This document shows, in pieces, positions 27,445-36,371 of a stretch of DNA of 64,000 nt (position 1 is the first letter of the stretch; every line of letters starts with the position of its first letter). The DNA lies in assembly GCA_002439755.1 (NCBI GenBank), contig DJPH01000044.1, positions 12,372 through 76,371 of the forward strand, in the 5' to 3' direction. The position numbers were made by a program, and so were the translations under genes. Source of the DNA: Prevotellaceae bacterium UBA6417 (GTDB lineage Bacteria; Bacteroidota; Bacteroidia; Bacteroidales; Bacteroidaceae). Under the pieces are notes generated by a model. That model was given only the letters and a program-made list of their open reading frames with translations. It did not search any database and was not told where the DNA came from.

Positions 27445-28773
27445 ATGAACAAGATTTTCAAATCGGCACTGCTCGCTGCGGCAGCCTGCACATTTTCGCT
27501 GAGTTTCACATCGTGCAGCGATGACAACAATGACGACCACAAGGACAAGGTGGCCGAACAGAATGCCAGCATACAGAAACTGGCCACGACCTATCTCGAC
27601 AATGTGGTATATCCCACCTATACCGACCTGGCCGATGAGGCGGAAAACCTTTACACCAAAATCAGCGCACTCAAAGCCAAGCTGAAAAACAATGAAACCG
27701 TGGCCCAGAGCGAAATTGACGCCATCTGTAGCTCCTACAAGGAAGCGCGCCGCTATTGGGAAGAAAGCGAGGCCTTCCTTTTCGGTGCGGCCAGCGACTT
27801 TGAGATTGACCCGCACATCGATACGTGGCCTCTCGACGTGGAAACCCTTGCCAAGGACCTTAACGACGAGACAAAGATTGCAGCACTGGATGCTGCCGAA
27901 TCCAACGGCGAAGCCCGCAAATATCTGACCAAGGAAAACCTGGGCTTCCACGGCATAGAGTTTATCTTCTTCCGCGACGGCAAGAACCGCCCGGTGGCCA
28001 TTTTCAACAACGACGAGACCGAAAGTTTTGAAAACTACTTCAACGGCATGAACGTGACGGGACGCGAAGAAATCATATTCGCCGCCGCCGTGGCCTGTGA
28101 CCTGCGCGACAAATGCTACCAGCTCGAAGTGTCGTGGAAAGGCGACAAGGCCAACGCCAACCACGTGGCACGCGTCAAGGAATGTGCCAAAAAATTTGAA
28201 GACTACAAGACAACGGTCGAGAAAAACGGACTGAGCTATGGCGAGAACTTTCTGGCGAGCGGCACTGCAACAGGAACTCTGAACTCGTGGAAGAAAGCCG
28301 TCGAGACAATCCTTATATCCGGCTGCTCCAACATTTGCGCCGAGGTGGCCGACCAGAAGATGGGACAGGCTTACCGTTGCGCCACGGGCAAACCCGGCTA
28401 TCATGAAGACGAGGAAACCGGCGAATTGGTGCAGGACGACCCCAACTATATCGAATCGCCCTACAGCTATAATTCCTATACCGACTTCTACGGCAACATC
28501 ATGAGCATCAAGAACAGCCTGTATGGCAATATCGGCCAAAACGTGTATGATAGCAATTCGGTAATGGCTTACCTGGCCACCTATAACCCTGAGATGAAAG
28601 AAGAGCTGCAAGACAAGTTGGAAGACGCATTGGAAGCCCTCATAGACTGTCAGAAGAGCGGCCGTTCTTTCCGCCAGGATCCCGGTGCAGCATGCGTCAA
28701 AGAAGCCATGGAAGAGGTTACCGAGCTCGACAGCTACCTGGGCGAGGTGTCGAAATGGATATTGCTGAATTAA
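27445..28773 (+). CDS. Imelysin-family (M75-like) lipoprotein
   Basis: A 442-residue predicted lipoprotein (signal peptide ends in SFTSC; Cys24 would be lipidated, followed by an acidic SDDNNDD stretch). The imelysin domain fills most of the chain, with the GxHxxE motif present as FHGIEF (about 169-174). Imelysins such as IrpA, EfeO and EfeM occur in iron-uptake loci and bind metal; peptidase activity of the family is doubtful. It follows the barrel gene by 44 bases and precedes the di-heme oxidoreductase by 42. Confidence 0.92.
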   Translation: MNKIFKSALLAAAACTFSLSFTSCSDDNNDDHKDKVAEQNASIQKLATTYLDNVVYPTYTDLADEAENLYTKISALKAKLKNNETVAQSEIDAICSSYKEARRYWEESEAFLFGAASDFEIDPHIDTWPLDVETLAKDLNDETKIAALDAAESNGEARKYLTKENLGFHGIEFIFFRDGKNRPVAIFNNDETESFENYFNGMNVTGREEIIFAAAVACDLRDKCYQLEVSWKGDKANANHVARVKECAKKFEDYKTTVEKNGLSYGENFLASGTATGTLNSWKKAVETILISGCSNICAEVADQKMGQAYRCATGKPGYHEDEETGELVQDDPNYIESPYSYNSYTDFYGNIMSIKNSLYGNIGQNVYDSNSVMAYLATYNPEMKEELQDKLEDALEALIDCQKSGRSFRQDPGAACVKEAMEEVTELDSYLGEVSKWILLN

Positions 28774-28815
28774 AGCATCACTGCAACGCGACAACTATTC
28801 TAAAAGACTTTGAAT

Positions 28816-30501
28816 ATGCAACTGATGAAAACAAAACTGATGGCTGCCTGCGCCCTGTTTATGCTGACAGCGTCTTGTTCTGACGACAACGACAACAAGG
28901 AAATAAGCACCACGGGCGAGGACGACTATGCCTATGTAGGGAAAAAGGTGGGAAACTTTCTTGCCGAGGAATGGTATCCGGGCGGCGAACTTGGCACGAC
29001 GGAAAATACCACGGCTTCGTGCTACGAAGACGAAACACAAGCTGTCAACGATGCCGGACTGTTTAATGCCTTCAAGCACGGCGAGCTGCTCTTCGAGCAC
29101 GATTTCACGGAAAAGAGCACGGCTTCGTTCGGAGGTCTGGGCCCAGCTTATGTGCGCACGTCCTGCATTGACTGCCATCCGGGCTACGGTCATGGAAAAC
29201 GCGTGCAAAGCTACAACGCCGACTTTCGCGGCAACGGCTATCTGCTGGTGGTTTACCATCCGTCCGATGGGTTGAACAGCGATGACGGTCCTTATATTTC
29301 GGAAGTGACCAGCATGCCGCAAACGCGGGCCGTGTCACCGTTTCTGCCGCCTATCGACGAATCGGGCATCCACTTGACGTGGCCGAAAGTTGAGCAGATG
29401 GAGAGCGGACTTCCCATGGAGTTTCCCGACGGCGAGAAGTATGAGCTGATCTATCCCGAACTGAGCATAGACCAGGCGGCTTTCAACACCGACCCCAAGC
29501 CTACGAATCTGGCCTTCCGCCTGGAGTCGACAATCGGTCTCTATGGCACGGGATTGCTCGATGCCATCCCCGAAGATTCCCTGAAGGCGCAATATATGAA
29601 GACGGCCAAGTATGTGGAACTGAACCCGCAGATTTGGGACAACGACAAGAACGACTGGGCTGCCTCGGCATGGTATACGCTGGCCGACGGCACGAAGAAA
29701 ATCAAGCGCTTTACCTATGCCCTGACGCGCGCTTCACTGCAGGATGGCGCCGGTGCCAATGCCGTTTGGAACATTCCCAACGTGAGCCGCAGCGACCGCC
29801 CGAAACTTTATACCACTACGGCGTGGGCCACTGCCATGTCGAAGAACAAGGATGTCATTGCCAAGATTAAGGCCAACCCCAAGTCGCCTTATTATGCCGA
29901 TGGGACTGACGAAAAGATTGCCGAGGCGGTGAAAACCCTACTCGACCCTTCTACCAATCAGTTTGACAATCCGTACCACAAGTTTGTGCCTGAGATGACC
30001 GACACTACCTTTTGGCAGTACATGGTGTGGCAGCGCGGTCTGGCCGTTCCCCGTGCCCGTGATCTCAATGACGCAACCGTGCAGCGCGGCAAGAAAGTGT
30101 TTAACGAGATTGGCTGTGCCACCTGTCACCGCCCCAAATGGACTACGGGGCCTGACAATTACTGGAAACCGAGTATGATGGTCAAAAACAACCTGCCGTT
30201 GCCGCAATATCCCAACCAGACGATTTATCCGTATACCGATATGGTGCAGCACAGGTTGTATATGAAGAACGGCATACACGGTTCGTGGTGTCGCACCACT
30301 CCGCTCTGGGGACGTGGACTCTCTGAGCAGAACACCGGAGCCGAAGACCGTCTGCACGATTGCCGTGCGCGCAACGAGGTGGAAGCCATCATGTGGCATG
30401 CTTACAGCAAGAAGAGCGAGGGCTACGAGTCGGCTTACAAGTTCTACCAATTGCCCAAGAAGGATCGTGACGCGGTGGTGAAGTTCTTGCGCTCCATTTG
30501 A
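28816..30501 (+). CDS. Di-heme oxidoreductase (DUF1111/DHOR family) lipoprotein
   Basis: A 561-residue lipoprotein (lipobox LTASC near residue 19, then SDDNDN). It has two c-type heme sites: SCIDCH (about 115-120) and GCATCH (about 435-440). This fits the DHOR family, which is found beside imelysin genes in iron-related loci. A TTG two codons earlier would extend the frame slightly; the ATG at 28816 is preferred. Heme attachment would need the CcsBA machinery encoded immediately downstream. The substrate is unknown. A strong hairpin terminator follows 21 bases after the stop. Confidence 0.88.
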   Translation: MQLMKTKLMAACALFMLTASCSDDNDNKEISTTGEDDYAYVGKKVGNFLAEEWYPGGELGTTENTTASCYEDETQAVNDAGLFNAFKHGELLFEHDFTEKSTASFGGLGPAYVRTSCIDCHPGYGHGKRVQSYNADFRGNGYLLVVYHPSDGLNSDDGPYISEVTSMPQTRAVSPFLPPIDESGIHLTWPKVEQMESGLPMEFPDGEKYELIYPELSIDQAAFNTDPKPTNLAFRLESTIGLYGTGLLDAIPEDSLKAQYMKTAKYVELNPQIWDNDKNDWAASAWYTLADGTKKIKRFTYALTRASLQDGAGANAVWNIPNVSRSDRPKLYTTTAWATAMSKNKDVIAKIKANPKSPYYADGTDEKIAEAVKTLLDPSTNQFDNPYHKFVPEMTDTTFWQYMVWQRGLAVPRARDLNDATVQRGKKVFNEIGCATCHRPKWTTGPDNYWKPSMMVKNNLPLPQYPNQTIYPYTDMVQHRLYMKNGIHGSWCRTTPLWGRGLSEQNTGAEDRLHDCRARNEVEAIMWHAYSKKSEGYESAYKFYQLPKKDRDAVVKFLRSI

Positions 30502-30518
30502 GTTTTCTTTATTGATGA

Positions 30519-30550
30519 TTGTGGAAATTGTGCCAAAAGCTGTAATTTTG
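30519..30550 (+). promoter_or_regulatory. Possible promoter for ccsBA inside a terminator hairpin
   Basis: TTG (30519-30521), 21 bases, then TAATTTTG (30543-30550). The -7 element covers the loop and the first bases of the right arm of the terminator stem. A transcript starting near 30557 would lack the left arm and so escape termination. Confidence 0.55.
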
Positions 30551-30566
30551 GCACAATTCCATTTTT
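30523..30566 (+). terminator. Strong rho-independent terminator directly before ccsBA
   Basis: A perfect 13-bp stem (30526-30538 with 30546-30558), a 7-base loop and a T5 run at 30562-30566, ending one base before the ccsBA ATG. It should end the barrel-imelysin-oxidoreductase transcript. Confidence 0.9.
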
Positions 30567-32846
30567 ATGAAGACTTTGACAATGACAAAACCAATTCTAT
30601 ACGGTTCGTATGTGGTGCTGGTGGTGGTCATGGCGATTGCCACGCTGCTTGAAAACTGCGACGAGGCTTTGGGACGCTCCATATACGCCTCGCCCTTGTT
30701 CGCTGCGGCGTGGGCTGTGCTTGCCGCAGCCTCGGTTGTGGTGCTTTGGCGGGCTTGCCGCAGCCGCAGGAGCCTTACTTTTTATTTGCTTCATGCCGCG
30801 TTGCTCGTCATTCTGCTGGGTGCTCTTGTCACGAGACTCGGTTCGCACGGCGGGCGGCTTCATTTGCGCATCGGCGAGACGGCATACCGCTATATGGAAG
30901 CTGATGATGACGGGCAGTGGCACGAGAGTAGCCTGCCTTATGCCTTGAGGCTCGACACTTTCAATGTGGTTTACCACGAAGGGACGGCCGCTCCGGTCGA
31001 TTATGTTTCGCATCTCACCGTCATCGATGGCGGAAAGGAGCAGAAGGCGGTGGTTTCGATGAACAGGATTCTAAGCTACAAGTCGATACGGTTCTATCAG
31101 ACGTCGTACGACGAGGATGGGCGCGGCAGCGTTTTCACGCTCTATGCCGACCCTGCCGGCATTGCCGTTTCCTATGCGGGCTATGCCCTGTTGATATTTT
31201 CGTTGATTTGGATGCTGTTTGATCCGCGCGGTGCCTACCGCCGTCTGCTGCGCCATCCGTTGCTTGGCAAGGGGCTGTCGGTGGCAATCGTTGCGGCCGC
31301 GGCCATGTTTGCTCCCCAGAGGGTGCAGGCGCAGACGGCATTGCCCGAAAAGACGGCGCGCGACTTCTGCCGCCTGCAGGTGGTCTATAACGACCGCGTG
31401 TGTCCGTTGCAGACTTTTGCCATCGACTTTACGAAAAAAATCTGCGGCAGCCGCTCTTACAACGGTCTGACGGCCGAGCAGGTGCTTTCGGGCTGCATAT
31501 TTTGGGGTGATGAGTGGGCCGCCGAGCCGTTTATCCGGATTTCATCCTCTTTGCTGCGGTCGCGTCTGAGCTGGCCCGAAAATGTGGCTGCCAAGGCCTT
31601 TTTCGGCAATCTTTCGGGCGCGATCCGTGATGACGGTTATGCCTTGACGCCCTACCTGCTGGAATACTATCACGGAGTGAACGACAAGTTTCACCGCGAT
31701 ATAGCCAAAACCGACGAGCAGGTGATGTTGTTCATGGAGCTGCGGCGCGGCACGTTGCTCAGGATGTTTCCGCATGGCGAGGGCGGCCGCACCGTGTGGT
31801 ATGCCCCGACCGACCGGTTGCCTTCTTCGATGAGCGAGGGCGAACGGCTGTTTGTGCAAAACTTCTTCAATCTGCTTTATCAGGAGGCCAAGGCGCGAAA
31901 CTATGCTGCCATGGGTCGTCTGATAGACAAGATGCACCGCTATCAGCTGCGCAATGCCGGCCGAAGCATGCCCTTGCCCGTGGTGACGAAGGCCGAGACG
32001 GTCTACAATTCCGCGCCATGGGTCACCATTCTGTTCATCTGCAACCTTGCGCTCGGCTTTTTGGCGCTCGGTCTTACGCTTGCCCGCATCCTGCGCCGCA
32101 ACAGCCGGGAGCCATCGCGCTTTGACGATATGGCGCGAAAGTTCTTCCTTTCGGCCGCCGCCGTGGCCTTTCTGGCGCTCACGCTTGTCATAGCCCTGCG
32201 CTGGACGATAGGCGGCACCGTTCCGCTCAACAACGGCTATGAAACGATGCTCGCCATGGCATGGTTCATACAGTTGTTTGCTTTTGTCTTCTACCGCCGT
32301 TTCCACATCGTGCTGGCTTTCGGACTGCTGCTTTCGGGCTTTTTCCTGCTTGTCAGTCACATCTCGTTGATGGACCCGCAGATCACCCACCGCATGCCGG
32401 TGCTCAATTCGCCCCTGCTGAGCCTTCATGTGTCGGTCATCATGATGGCCTATGCCCTGTTGTCGCTCACTTTCCTGTGTGGCACGACGGCTTTGATAGT
32501 AAGGCTGTTGCAGAGAGACACCCACCGCATGCACGGGCAATTGCTGGCCTTGCAGCTGTTGAGCCGCCTGCTGCTCTATCCTGCCGTGGCGGCTCTTGGA
32601 ACAGGCATCTTCGTGGGAGCGATATGGGCCAATGTGAGCTGGGGACAATACTGGAGCTGGGACCCCAAGGAAACGTGGGCCTTGATCACCTTTATGGTCT
32701 ATGCCGTGGCCCTTCACCCCACTCTGATACGCCGCCTCAACGCTCCTTTGGCCTATCATGCCTTCATGGTTTTCGCTTTCCTGGCATTGCTCATGACCTA
32801 TTTCGGTGTCAACTACCTGCTGGGCGGAATGCACAGCTATGCGTAG
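30567..32846 (+). CDS. ccsA: Cytochrome c biogenesis protein CcsBA (system II heme lyase)
   Basis: A 759-residue membrane protein fusing a ResB/CcsB-like N-terminal half (about 1-410: several helices plus a periplasmic domain) with a CcsA C-terminal half (about 485-755, about seven or eight helices). The heme-handling WWD-type motif is visible as WGQYWSWDPKETWALI (about 690-705), and there are conserved His residues in neighbouring loops. System II moves heme out and attaches it to CxxCH motifs, which suits the upstream di-heme protein. The ATG at 30567 abuts the upstream terminator; an ATG at 30582 is an alternative start that loses five residues. The gene is otherwise standard for Bacteroidetes, where it usually sits near nrfHA; no nrf genes are seen here. 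Confidence 0.92.
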   Translation: MKTLTMTKPILYGSYVVLVVVMAIATLLENCDEALGRSIYASPLFAAAWAVLAAASVVVLWRACRSRRSLTFYLLHAALLVILLGALVTRLGSHGGRLHLRIGETAYRYMEADDDGQWHESSLPYALRLDTFNVVYHEGTAAPVDYVSHLTVIDGGKEQKAVVSMNRILSYKSIRFYQTSYDEDGRGSVFTLYADPAGIAVSYAGYALLIFSLIWMLFDPRGAYRRLLRHPLLGKGLSVAIVAAAAMFAPQRVQAQTALPEKTARDFCRLQVVYNDRVCPLQTFAIDFTKKICGSRSYNGLTAEQVLSGCIFWGDEWAAEPFIRISSSLLRSRLSWPENVAAKAFFGNLSGAIRDDGYALTPYLLEYYHGVNDKFHRDIAKTDEQVMLFMELRRGTLLRMFPHGEGGRTVWYAPTDRLPSSMSEGERLFVQNFFNLLYQEAKARNYAAMGRLIDKMHRYQLRNAGRSMPLPVVTKAETVYNSAPWVTILFICNLALGFLALGLTLARILRRNSREPSRFDDMARKFFLSAAAVAFLALTLVIALRWTIGGTVPLNNGYETMLAMAWFIQLFAFVFYRRFHIVLAFGLLLSGFFLLVSHISLMDPQITHRMPVLNSPLLSLHVSVIMMAYALLSLTFLCGTTALIVRLLQRDTHRMHGQLLALQLLSRLLLYPAVAALGTGIFVGAIWANVSWGQYWSWDPKETWALITFMVYAVALHPTLIRRLNAPLAYHAFMVFAFLALLMTYFGVNYLLGGMHSYA

Positions 32847-32873
32847 CCGGCTCAAAGTGCAGGCCGCCGTTTC

Positions 32874-32904
32874 TTGCCGTCTTCACAAATTAGTAGTACC
32901 TTTG
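32874..32904 (+). promoter_or_regulatory. Promoter for rsmG
   Basis: TTG (32874-32876), 20 bases, TACCTTTG (32897-32904). Transcription would start near 32911, which rules out the longer rsmG frame starting at 32874. Confidence 0.72.
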
Positions 32905-32939
32905 CGCCACAATACAAATCACTTGTAAAAAATCACAAC

Positions 32940-33584
32940 ATGGACACGCCTGAGACTTCTATCGGCATGATAACGGAACTGTTTCCCCGTCTCACACCGT
33001 TGCAACAGCAGCAGCTGAGCCGGCTTTATGACCTCTATCAGGATTGGAACGCCAAGATCAACGTCATTTCGCGACGCGACATTGATTACCTCTATCTGCG
33101 CCACGTGCTCCACTCTATGGCCATTGCGCGCTACATAAGTTTCAAGCCCGGCACAAGCATCCTCGATATAGGCACGGGAGGCGGATTTCCCGGAATTCCT
33201 CTGGCCATCTGTTTCCCCGAATGCCGGTTTACGCTGATCGACAGCATCGGAAAGAAAATCCGTGTGGCTGCGGCCGTGGCCCACGACATAGGCCTCACCA
33301 ACACACTTGCCGTGCAACGCAATGCGAAGGAAGAAAAAGGAAAATACGATTTCATTGTGAGCCGCGCCGTCATGAACGCGCGCCAATTGGCCGATATGGT
33401 GCGCAAAAACATTGCCTCTCGCCAACACAACGCCCTACCCAACGGGCTCATCTGTCTTAAGGGCGGCAATCTCGATGAAGAACTCTCGCAGCTCGGTTGC
33501 CCTTATGAGCTTGTGGCCATATCCGACTACTTTAAAGACCCGTTTTTTGAAACCAAACAGATACTTTACGTCCCTTTATCCTAA
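32940..33584 (+). CDS. rsmG: 16S rRNA (guanine527-N7)-methyltransferase
   Basis: A 214-residue SAM-dependent methyltransferase that makes m7G527 in 16S rRNA. The SAM-binding motif is LDIGTGGGFPGIPLA (about 77-91), followed by FTLIDSIGKKI and FIVSRAVMN, all typical of RsmG/GidB. The N-terminal LYDLYQDWNAKINVISRRD motif is also characteristic. The start at 32940 is chosen from the promoter position and family length. The MBL gene begins 10 bases after the stop. Confidence 0.94.
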   Translation: MDTPETSIGMITELFPRLTPLQQQQLSRLYDLYQDWNAKINVISRRDIDYLYLRHVLHSMAIARYISFKPGTSILDIGTGGGFPGIPLAICFPECRFTLIDSIGKKIRVAAAVAHDIGLTNTLAVQRNAKEEKGKYDFIVSRAVMNARQLADMVRKNIASRQHNALPNGLICLKGGNLDEELSQLGCPYELVAISDYFKDPFFETKQILYVPLS

Positions 33585-33593
33585 ACAGAAAAA

Positions 33594-34253
33594 ATGATTG
33601 ATATTGCCCGCTTTATAGTCAATCCGATTCAGGAAAACTGCTACGTGGTTTCCGACACTACCCGTGAAGCCGTCATCATAGACAACGGTGCCTTCTATCC
33701 CGAAGAGGTCGATGCCGTAATTGGATATATTGAGAAAAACAAACTGAAGCCGGTATGTCAGTTGGCAACCCACGCCCATTTCGATCACATCATGGGTAGC
33801 GGTTCGATATACGACAAGTTTGGTCTGAGCCTGCGCTTCTCGCCCGACGATGCCAAGTTGTATGGCGACATTGTGCAGCAAACAGAAATGTTTCTCGGCA
33901 TGCGTCCGCCCCGTCAGCCCGCACCCCCGGGCCTGCCCCTGCGCCATGGCGACAGCGTAAGTTTCGGCACACATAGCATCAGTGTCATAGCAACGCCCGG
34001 CCATTCGCCCGGCGGATTGTGTTTCTATCTGGAAGACGAGCAGACCCTCTTCAGCGGCGACAGTCTGTTTCATCACAGCATAGGTCGCACCGACCTGCCC
34101 GATGGCAGCAGCCGCGACCTGATCACATCGTTGCAAAGCCGTATTCTGGTGCTTCCGCCCCAAGTGAAAGTGCTGCCCGGTCATGGCGAAGAGACGTCAA
34201 TCGGCGAAGAGCAAGCTCACAATCCCTATTTGCAGCCTTACCCGCACGATTAG
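33594..34253 (+). CDS. Metallo-beta-lactamase-fold hydrolase (glyoxalase II-like)
   Basis: A 219-residue MBL-fold protein. Metal-binding motifs are complete: THAHFDH (about 60-66), TPGHSPGG, FSGDSLF and PGHGEET near the end. The compact size and motif spacing match the YcbL/glyoxalase II-like group, which hydrolyses thioesters such as S-lactoylglutathione in other bacteria. The actual substrate is unknown. It is probably cotranscribed with rsmG. Confidence 0.9.
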   Translation: MIDIARFIVNPIQENCYVVSDTTREAVIIDNGAFYPEEVDAVIGYIEKNKLKPVCQLATHAHFDHIMGSGSIYDKFGLSLRFSPDDAKLYGDIVQQTEMFLGMRPPRQPAPPGLPLRHGDSVSFGTHSISVIATPGHSPGGLCFYLEDEQTLFSGDSLFHHSIGRTDLPDGSSRDLITSLQSRILVLPPQVKVLPGHGEETSIGEEQAHNPYLQPYPHD

Positions 34254-34311
34254 AAGCACACCCGCTGCAACAGAAAGCCTTCATGTGCCGCGAAAATCCC
34301 TCCTGCCTGCA

Positions 34312-34362
34312 TTGAATACGCGTATTCAACCCCCGTATTCAATCCCCGTATTCAATACGGGT
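34312..34362. repeat. Cluster of short palindromes sharing CGTATTCAA
   Basis: Three copies of CGTATTCAA lie at about 12-13 base spacing. The first is part of a perfect 18-base palindrome (34312-34329) and the last of a perfect 17-base hairpin (34345-34361, CCCGTATT/AATACGGG around a single C). It follows the MBL gene and precedes a purine-rich tract. It could be a bidirectional terminator variant, a protein-binding site or a remnant of a mobile repeat. Confidence 0.7.
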
Positions 34363-34364
34363 TA

Positions 34365-34500
34365 TAAGGGAAAGAAAGAAAAGCAAAGAAAGAAAAATCT
34401 TCCTCCCCATACCCCTCTATCTATAAAGAAAGAAATATAAAAGAAAGAAAGGGAATTCACTCTACGCGCGCACGCGGGCGCGCTCGAGGGAGAGAGAGCC
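34365..34500. other. Low-complexity tract with a GC-only hairpin
   Basis: About 80 bases consist mainly of AAAGAAAG-like units (34370-34450). They are followed by a hairpin of alternating G and C (GCGCGC at 34466-34471 with 34478-34483) and a GAGAGAGAG stretch that runs into the rlmI stop. No open frame is supported. The hairpin may terminate the rlmI transcript. Confidence 0.6.
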
Positions 34501-35679
34501 TTATTCAACGTAGAGAACGAGGCCTTTCAGATATTCCCCTTCGGGATGAAAGATATTGACGGGATGATCGGCCGGCTGGTGGAGCTGGTGCAGTATGCGC
34601 ACAAAACGGCGGCTTTGCGCGGCTGCGGTGAAGACGGCCAGACGGAATTGCTCCTTGTTGACGGCCTGCGAGCAGCTGAACGTAAACAAGAGTCCTCCCG
34701 GCTTGATTTTCTCGAAAGCCTTTGCGTTGAGACGTATGTAGCCCTTGAGGGCATTGTGGACGGCATCGCGGTGTTTGGCAAAAGCCGGCGGGTCGAGCAC
34801 AATCAGGTCATAACTGTTGTCCATGGCCGAGAGAAACTTGAAGGCATCCTCGGCATGCGAAAAGTGGTTGTTACAGTGGGGAAAATTGAGAGCCACGTTA
34901 GCATCTGTGATGCTCACGGCACGTGCCGAGCTATCGACCGAATGCACTTCGGAGGCTCCCCCTCGCAAGGCATAGACCGAGAAGCCGCCGGTGTAGCAAA
35001 ACATGTTGAGCACCTTCCTGTCCTTGGCATATTGCTCCAGCAGGCGGCGGTTTTCGCGCTGGTCGATGAAAAAGCCCGTCTTCTGCCCTTTCACCCAGTC
35101 AATCTCGAAGCTCAGTCCGTATTCCTTGGCAATGTTGGGCGATTCGGAGCCATAGAGATAGCCGCTCTCGGCTTCCACATAGGCTTTGTAGGGCAGCGTG
35201 GTGTCGCTCTTGTAGTAGACGCTTGTGAGCTGCTCAGGCATCAGCCGTACCAAAGCCCCGGAAATTTCGTGGCGCGCCAGATGCATGCCTACACTGTGAG
35301 CCTGAATGACGGCCGTATGCTCGTAAATGTCGATGATGAGGCCGGGAAGGGCGTCGCCTTCGCCGTGAACAAGACGGAATATCCGGTTTTGGGCAGATAC
35401 AACGCCGATGCTTTGGCGCATCAGCCACGCTTTGCGGAGGCGCCGGAACCAAAAATCCTCGTCGATGGTCTCTTGCGAAAAGGTCAGCATGCGCACGGCT
35501 ATGGAGCCAAACTGAAAATGGCCGATGCCTGCCGATTCGCCTTTGGCATCGATGACATTGACAATGCTGCCCTCTTCCACTCCGTTGTCTGTCCTGCTGA
35601 TGGCGCCCGAAAACACCCACGGATGAAAACGCTTGAGTCCGCCGTCTTTGCCCGGCCTGAGATATACTTTCTTATACAT
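34501..35679 (-). CDS. rlmI: Class I SAM-dependent rRNA methyltransferase (RlmI-like)
   Basis: A 392-residue protein with an N-terminal PUA domain (about 1-75: HPWVFSGAI, then VIDAKGESAGIG) and a Rossmann methyltransferase domain (about 190-392). SAM and catalytic motifs: VLNMFCYTGGFSVYA, LIVLDPPAFAK and FSCSQAV, the last holding the catalytic Cys expected for a cytosine-C5 enzyme. E. coli RlmI methylates C1962 of 23S rRNA; the same target here is inferred. It follows the exonuclease gene by 9 bases. Confidence 0.9.
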   Translation of the reverse strand: MYKKVYLRPGKDGGLKRFHPWVFSGAISRTDNGVEEGSIVNVIDAKGESAGIGHFQFGSIAVRMLTFSQETIDEDFWFRRLRKAWLMRQSIGVVSAQNRIFRLVHGEGDALPGLIIDIYEHTAVIQAHSVGMHLARHEISGALVRLMPEQLTSVYYKSDTTLPYKAYVEAESGYLYGSESPNIAKEYGLSFEIDWVKGQKTGFFIDQRENRRLLEQYAKDRKVLNMFCYTGGFSVYALRGGASEVHSVDSSARAVSITDANVALNFPHCNNHFSHAEDAFKFLSAMDNSYDLIVLDPPAFAKHRDAVHNALKGYIRLNAKAFEKIKPGGLLFTFSCSQAVNKEQFRLAVFTAAAQSRRFVRILHQLHQPADHPVNIFHPEGEYLKGLVLYVE

Positions 35680-35688
35680 GGCGTAGTT

Positions 35689-36354
35689 TTATGCTGAAAA
35701 CATGTCTTTTATGATGTCCGAAACCAGTTTGTCGCAGTCGACGTGAGGAATCAGAATATAGTCGTGCTTTTTTTTCATCTCATGGAGACGTCTGTAAATC
35801 TTTATGCACGCCCAGGCATCTGTGGCGGCATACTGTTTTTGGGGGCGTGTAAGAACGTTGGCTTCCCAATTGCTCAGGCGTTGGGCCTTGGATATGCGTT
35901 TTCCGAAAAGATTGGCATAGAGTTTTTGGAGGCTCTTGTCTTCAATGCCGAAAGAGGCGGCATAATCCTGCAAGTCAAGGTAGAGACCGTTGCTGGTGCC
36001 CATGCGTTTGTAAAGGGCGTGCATGTCATCGCGCAGCGACAGCCCCACTTTCAGCTGCGTGCGGTCTTCGAGCAGTTCCTTCAGGCAGTCGGGCACTCCC
36101 ATCTTGTTGAGCCTGAAAAGAAAGCACATTTTGGCCGTTGCCAATTGGAGCAAAGCCACTTTGTTGACGTGGCCGCGCTTGAAAGACGGGCGGGTTTCGG
36201 TGTCGATACCGATGAGGCTTTCCTGCTTGAGATATTCAACCGCTTTTCGGGCGCTTTCGGCCGTTTCGACTACTATGATGCGCCCTTCAAACATGGCTTG
36301 CGGCATGTGTGGGATGCGTTCCTTGTCTATTTCGGCATAAATTGTCGTGTTCAC
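35689..36354 (-). CDS. 3'-5' exonuclease of the RNase D/DnaQ-like fold
   Basis: A 221-residue protein with the DEDD exonuclease pattern: GIDTETRPSF (Exo I, about 48-57), KVGLSLRDDMHAL (Exo II) and QYAATDAWACIKIY (Exo III, Y-x3-D type). There is no HRDC domain, so it resembles the stand-alone WRN-exonuclease-like family in Bacteroidetes. The substrate is not known. It lies between DUF5063 (17 bases) and rlmI (9 bases) in one transcription unit. Confidence 0.88.
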   Translation of the reverse strand: MNTTIYAEIDKERIPHMPQAMFEGRIIVVETAESARKAVEYLKQESLIGIDTETRPSFKRGHVNKVALLQLATAKMCFLFRLNKMGVPDCLKELLEDRTQLKVGLSLRDDMHALYKRMGTSNGLYLDLQDYAASFGIEDKSLQKLYANLFGKRISKAQRLSNWEANVLTRPQKQYAATDAWACIKIYRRLHEMKKKHDYILIPHVDCDKLVSDIIKDMFSA

Positions 36355-36371
36355 CTTACCAGTAGTTTTGC

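Noticed and set aside
27418..28794. A 458-codon minus-strand frame covering the imelysin gene
   Set aside because: The plus strand encodes a clear lipoprotein with the imelysin motif; the antisense frame shows no domain and is explained by codon bias.
34312..34362. Possible CRISPR-like repeats
   Set aside because: The repeats are about 9-12 bases with almost no spacers between them, and no cas gene is in the window.
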